From: Arthrobacter sp. SLBN-112
Lineage (GTDB): Bacteria > Actinomycetota > Actinomycetes > Actinomycetales > Micrococcaceae
NCBI RefSeq assembly: GCF_006715225.1
Contig: NZ_VFMU01000001.1
Coordinates: forward strand, 2,852,001 to 2,916,000
Direction of reading: 5' to 3'
Length of the DNA stretch: 64,000 nucleotides
Under the pieces are notes generated by a model. It was not told the origin of the DNA, made no database searches, and worked only from the letters and a program-made list of their open reading frames with translations. Made by a program: the position numbers and the translations under genes. This document shows, piece by piece, positions 61,187 through 64,000 of this stretch. Numbering within the stretch: the first letter of the stretch is position 1; each line of letters starts with the position of its first letter.

Positions 61187-61743
61187 GCGGCATTGTCAGG
61201 GTCTACAAGCGCGACGACGAGGGCACCCTCCACTTCCGGGAGGCCTGGTTCGATGAGGACTACTCGCAGTTCGTCATGAATTTCGGCGCTGTGGGGCACC
61301 AGAGCAAGACCGAGGAAACCGATGTCCCCGACGCTGATGCCGCCGAGGGCCTCCTGGACGCCTTTGCAGCCCAATGTGCTGAGGACGGATTCGCCGAGAT
61401 CCCCGCCGGGGAACAGTTCTGGGTGGTGGCGCAGTTCGCGCTCAAGACCCGGGAAGGTACGGAGCGGGACCGCTATCTGGAGGAGAAGGCCACCGATGCC
61501 CTGATCAGCCACCTCGCCTGGCGGGGCCTTGGCACGGTGGAGCGTTCCGAATTCACGGACTACAAGCTCAACATCTTCTGCCTGTGCCCGGACGTCAACA
61601 AGGCCGTGAACGCCATCAAGGTCTGCGCGCGCGGCGAGGACCTGGACTTCACCAAGCTCAGCATCGGCGCCGCCCCCTACAGCGACCCCGACCATTACAA
61701 ACTCAAGCACTCAGCCAAGCCGGCCAGCAGCTTCACCCTCTAG
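61183..61743 (+). CDS. Unknown 186-aa protein
   Basis: I do not recognise this protein with confidence. It is soluble and acidic. The first 45 residues (VRVYKRDDEGTLHFREAWFD, then QFVMNFGAVGHQS) loosely resemble a WGR-like fold. A later KLNIFCLCPDVNKAVNAIKVC segment (about 129-149) carries three Cys. The ATG overlaps the DUF402 stop by four bases. The product may act with DUF402 or Dxs, but only the coupling points there. Confidence 0.7.
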   Translation: MSGIVRVYKRDDEGTLHFREAWFDEDYSQFVMNFGAVGHQSKTEETDVPDADAAEGLLDAFAAQCAEDGFAEIPAGEQFWVVAQFALKTREGTERDRYLEEKATDALISHLAWRGLGTVERSEFTDYKLNIFCLCPDVNKAVNAIKVCARGEDLDFTKLSIGAAPYSDPDHYKLKHSAKPASSFTL

Positions 61744-61752
61744 GAGGCGTCC

Positions 61753-62730
61753 TTGACCAGTTACCGCCGCGTTGGAAAATCAGGCCTGACCGTCTCCACC
61801 GTGGGGCTTGGCTGCAACAACCTCGGCCGCGCCAATACCGCCACTGAGTCGCAGGAGGCAACGGACGCCGTCGTCCACGCGGCAGTCGATGCCGGCATGA
61901 CCCTCTTCGATGTTGCCGACACCTACGGGCGCGAGCCCGGGTTGAGCGAGACCATGCTTGGCAAGGCCCTCGGAAGCCGGCGCTCCGATGTGGTCCTGGC
62001 CACCAAGTTCGGCATGGACATGAAGGGCGCCAGCGGGCCCGACTTCGGTGCCCGCGGGTCGCGGCGGTACATCATCCAGGCGGTGGAGGCTTCGCTGCGG
62101 CGCCTGGGCACGGACTGGATTGACCTCTACCAGTTCCACACGCCGGATCCGCTGACCCCCATCGATGAAACCCTCGCGGCGCTGGACATCTTGGTCCGCA
62201 CCGGCAAGGTCCGCTACATCGGCCACTCCAACCGGTCCGGCTGGCAGATCGCCCAGGCGGAGTACGTGGCACGCGAACTGGGTACCGCCCGCTTCATCTC
62301 CACCCAGAACCACTACAACCTCCTGGACCGGCGTGCCGAGCTTGAAGTGACCCCGGCCGCGGAGGAGTTCGGGCTCGGCGTCCTGCCGTACTTCCCGCTG
62401 GCCAACGGCCTCCTGACCGGCAAGTACGCACCGGGCCATGCGCCGGAAGGGTCCAGGCTCAGCCACACCCGCACCAATATGGTGGACGACGCCGACTGGG
62501 ACCAGCTGGGCCGGTTCAGCGCCTTCGCGAAGGAACGCGGGTTGACGGAGATCGAGGTGGCCTTCTCCTGGCTTGCCGCCCAGCCCTCGGTGGCCAGCGT
62601 CATCGCCGGGGCCACCAGGCCGGAGCAGGTCAGGCAGAACGCGGAAGCGGCGGACTGGATCCCCACACCCGAAGACCTGGCCGCCCTGGACGGGATCTTC
62701 CCGGCGGTGCCCAAGGTCGCGCTCTTCTAG
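61753..62730 (+). CDS. Aldo/keto reductase
   Basis: A 325-aa NADPH-dependent oxidoreductase with the AKR catalytic tetrad: Asp and Tyr in FDVADTYG (about 53-58), Lys in VLATKFG (about 83), and His in YQFHTPDP (about 126). The C-terminal SVIAGATRPEQVRQN is the cofactor-phosphate region. The start is a TTG at 61753 with AGGAGG six bases upstream, 9 bp after the previous stop. The substrate is unknown. The nucleoside hydrolase gene follows by 6 bp. Confidence 0.93.
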   Translation: MTSYRRVGKSGLTVSTVGLGCNNLGRANTATESQEATDAVVHAAVDAGMTLFDVADTYGREPGLSETMLGKALGSRRSDVVLATKFGMDMKGASGPDFGARGSRRYIIQAVEASLRRLGTDWIDLYQFHTPDPLTPIDETLAALDILVRTGKVRYIGHSNRSGWQIAQAEYVARELGTARFISTQNHYNLLDRRAELEVTPAAEEFGLGVLPYFPLANGLLTGKYAPGHAPEGSRLSHTRTNMVDDADWDQLGRFSAFAKERGLTEIEVAFSWLAAQPSVASVIAGATRPEQVRQNAEAADWIPTPEDLAALDGIFPAVPKVALF

Positions 62731-62736
62731 GCAGCC

Positions 62737-63762
62737 GTGCCCGCCTACCTCCTGGACGTTGATACCGGGATCGACGACGCCCTGGCCCTTGCCTACCTGG
62801 CGGCCCTCCCGGACACGGAGTTCGTGGCAGTCACTGCCACTCCCGGCAACGTGGACGCGGACCAGGTGGCCCGCAACACCCTTGCGTTGCTGGAACTGTG
62901 CGGACGGCCCGGGGTCCAGGTGGCCGTGGGTGCCCGCAAGCCCCTGTCGATCCCGCTGCAGACCACCCCTGAGACCCACGGACCACAGGGGATCGGCTAC
63001 GCCGTCCTGCCGGAGCCCGCCGGCCGGATCAGCGAACGCGATGCCGTGGACCTGTGGATCGAACATGCAAGGGCCAGGCCGGGGGAGCTTACCGCGCTCA
63101 TCACCGCCCCGCTGACCAACTTCGCCCTGGCGCTGCGCAGGGAACCGCAACTTCCCGACCTCCTGGCCAAAGTGGTGATCATGGGCGGTGCCTTCTACCA
63201 CCAGGGCAACACCACGCCCACCGCCGAGTGGAACACGCACGTGGACCCGCACGCCGCCAAGGAGGTCTACGCCGCCTACCGGGGAAGGCCGCTGGAGAAA
63301 CTGCCGATCGTCTGTTCCCTGGACACCACCGAGCGAATGGAGCTCCGCCCGGCCCACGTCGCGGCGCTGGCCCGGGCTGCAGGTGCCACCGTTCCCGAGC
63401 TGGTGCTCCCGGAAGACCCCGAGGGCAAGCGGAGCAGCTCCGACAACACCCTTATCAGGCACCTTTCGGATGCCCTGCGTTTCTACTTCGAATTCCACCG
63501 GCTCTACGATCAGGGCTACCTCGCCCACGTCCACGACTTTTTCGCCGCAGGAGTGGCGGCAGGCACGCTCGACTACACGGCCCGCCGTGCCACCGTAGAC
63601 GTCGAAACGGATTCGCTGCTCCTGGCGGGCACCACGGTGGCCGACTTCCGCGGGCTTTGGGATACGTCCCCCAACGCCCGGATTGTGTCCAGCAATGACC
63701 CGGAGCAGGCGTTCCGCGAGCTGGTGTCCGCCGTGGGAAACCTGGCACGCCGGGTGGGCTGA
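62737..63762 (+). CDS. Inosine/uridine-preferring nucleoside hydrolase family protein
   Basis: Cleaves the N-glycosidic bond of nucleosides. The 341-aa protein begins with the calcium-binding DVDTGIDDALAL (residues 7-18) and has TPGNVDADQ (about 36-44) with the conserved Asn. MGGAFYHQGNTTP and the conserved WNTHVDPHAAKEVY segment follow. No signal peptide, so cytoplasmic salvage is expected. GTG start with no strong ribosome site, probably translated by coupling to the aldo/keto reductase gene. Base specificity is unknown. Confidence 0.9.
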   Translation: MPAYLLDVDTGIDDALALAYLAALPDTEFVAVTATPGNVDADQVARNTLALLELCGRPGVQVAVGARKPLSIPLQTTPETHGPQGIGYAVLPEPAGRISERDAVDLWIEHARARPGELTALITAPLTNFALALRREPQLPDLLAKVVIMGGAFYHQGNTTPTAEWNTHVDPHAAKEVYAAYRGRPLEKLPIVCSLDTTERMELRPAHVAALARAAGATVPELVLPEDPEGKRSSSDNTLIRHLSDALRFYFEFHRLYDQGYLAHVHDFFAAGVAAGTLDYTARRATVDVETDSLLLAGTTVADFRGLWDTSPNARIVSSNDPEQAFRELVSAVGNLARRVG

Positions 63763-63828
63763 ACCGGCAGGAGCGCGGCGTCGTGGGACCCGTGCATTTT
63801 CGCACCGGACGCTGCCTGGGATGCCCGG

Positions 63829-63834
63829 TAGAAT
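63829..63834 (+). promoter_or_regulatory. -10 (TAGAAT) for the gene at the window end
   Basis: TAGAAT, 115 bp before the next ATG, implies a leader of about 110 nt. The leader holds a perfect 8-bp hairpin (63903-63910 with 63914-63921). No clear -35. Confidence 0.4.
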
Positions 63835-63949
63835 GGGGCACGGACCGGCCCGGCGCAGTTGCCGCCGGCTGCTGCCGAGGTGACATAGGCAGCCACACTG
63901 AGGGCCCGGCACTGCCGGGCCACTGCCTGCACCCAAAGGAACATTCCCC

Positions 63950-64000
63950 ATGTCATCGCCCTCTTTGACGCTCCCGTCCCAGGAACGCCCCGCGGCCCGC
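63950..64000 (+). CDS. Start of a gene truncated by the window end
   Basis: An ATG at 63950 with AAAGGA nine bases upstream opens a frame that runs off the window. Only 17 residues (Ser/Pro/Leu-rich) are visible, too few to identify the product. Confidence 0.6.
   Translation, partial: MSSPSLTLPSQERPAAR

Noticed and set aside
61780..63951. A 723-codon open frame antisense to the aldo/keto reductase and nucleoside hydrolase genes
   Set aside because: Both plus-strand genes have intact catalytic motifs and starts; the antisense product shows no recognisable domain.

Overview
The window is GC-rich actinobacterial chromosome. The best match I can make is Micrococcaceae of the Arthrobacter/Pseudarthrobacter type. 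This rests on protein families and gene order, not on a database search. About fifty protein genes fill almost all of it. I see no rRNA, tRNA, CRISPR array, insertion sequence or prophage. Most long reading frames opposite real genes are GC-bias shadows and are left out.

Layout. (1) 0-18.8 kb: nitrogen assimilation and lipoate/2-oxoacid metabolism. It holds glnA with a GlnR-type box, an RDD membrane protein, a DMT transporter, DUF3817, DUF4191, lipA-lipB, a membrane Ser/Thr kinase, a TIGR01777 oxidoreductase, a tricorn-like protease, OsmC, a small membrane protein, sucB (E2), lpdA (E3) and pepA. Much of this set is also grouped in mycobacteria around glnA1-lipA-lipB-dlaT-pepB. (2) 19-27 kb: PAC2 protein, MFS transporter, DUF4192, the primary sigma factor gene sigA with a structured leader, a small zinc-ribbon protein, and parE. 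(3) 27-35 kb: a BlaI-type repressor and an M56 membrane protease face the cydA-cydB-cydDC cytochrome bd operon, and three 17-bp dyads sit between them. (4) 35-43.6 kb: DinB-like protein, parC, a GNAT/acyl-CoA-synthetase (Pat-like) protein, DUF5998, a phosphodiesterase-like protein and thymidine kinase. (5) 43.6-46 kb: an accessory-looking pair, a DUF222/HNH (13E12-type) protein and a RibD-like reductase. (6) 46-58.5 kb: sepH, DUF3093, dut, DUF3710, an OB-fold protein, DUF3159, two TrkA-type proteins facing a KimA-like potassium importer, a TRAM-domain RNA methyltransferase, and aconitase. (7) 58.6-64 kb: dxs, DUF402, an unknown 186-aa protein, aldo/keto reductase, nucleoside hydrolase, and the start of one more gene.

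How the parts fit. LipB and LipA make the lipoyl group carried by SucB, and LpdA reoxidises it. AcnA supplies the same cycle, and cytochrome bd with its CydDC exporter gives a low-oxygen or stress respiratory branch. The three dyads suggest that BlaI and the M56 protease directly control that branch; this is the most attractive candidate for an undescribed regulatory system here. The permease beside the two TrkA proteins keeps the K+-binding residues I recall from Bacillus KimA, so the locus reads as potassium uptake rather than amino-acid transport. A further pattern is that about a dozen genes have a -10-like hexamer ending exactly six bases before the start codon, which implies widespread leaderless transcription. 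All functional statements are inferred from sequence.
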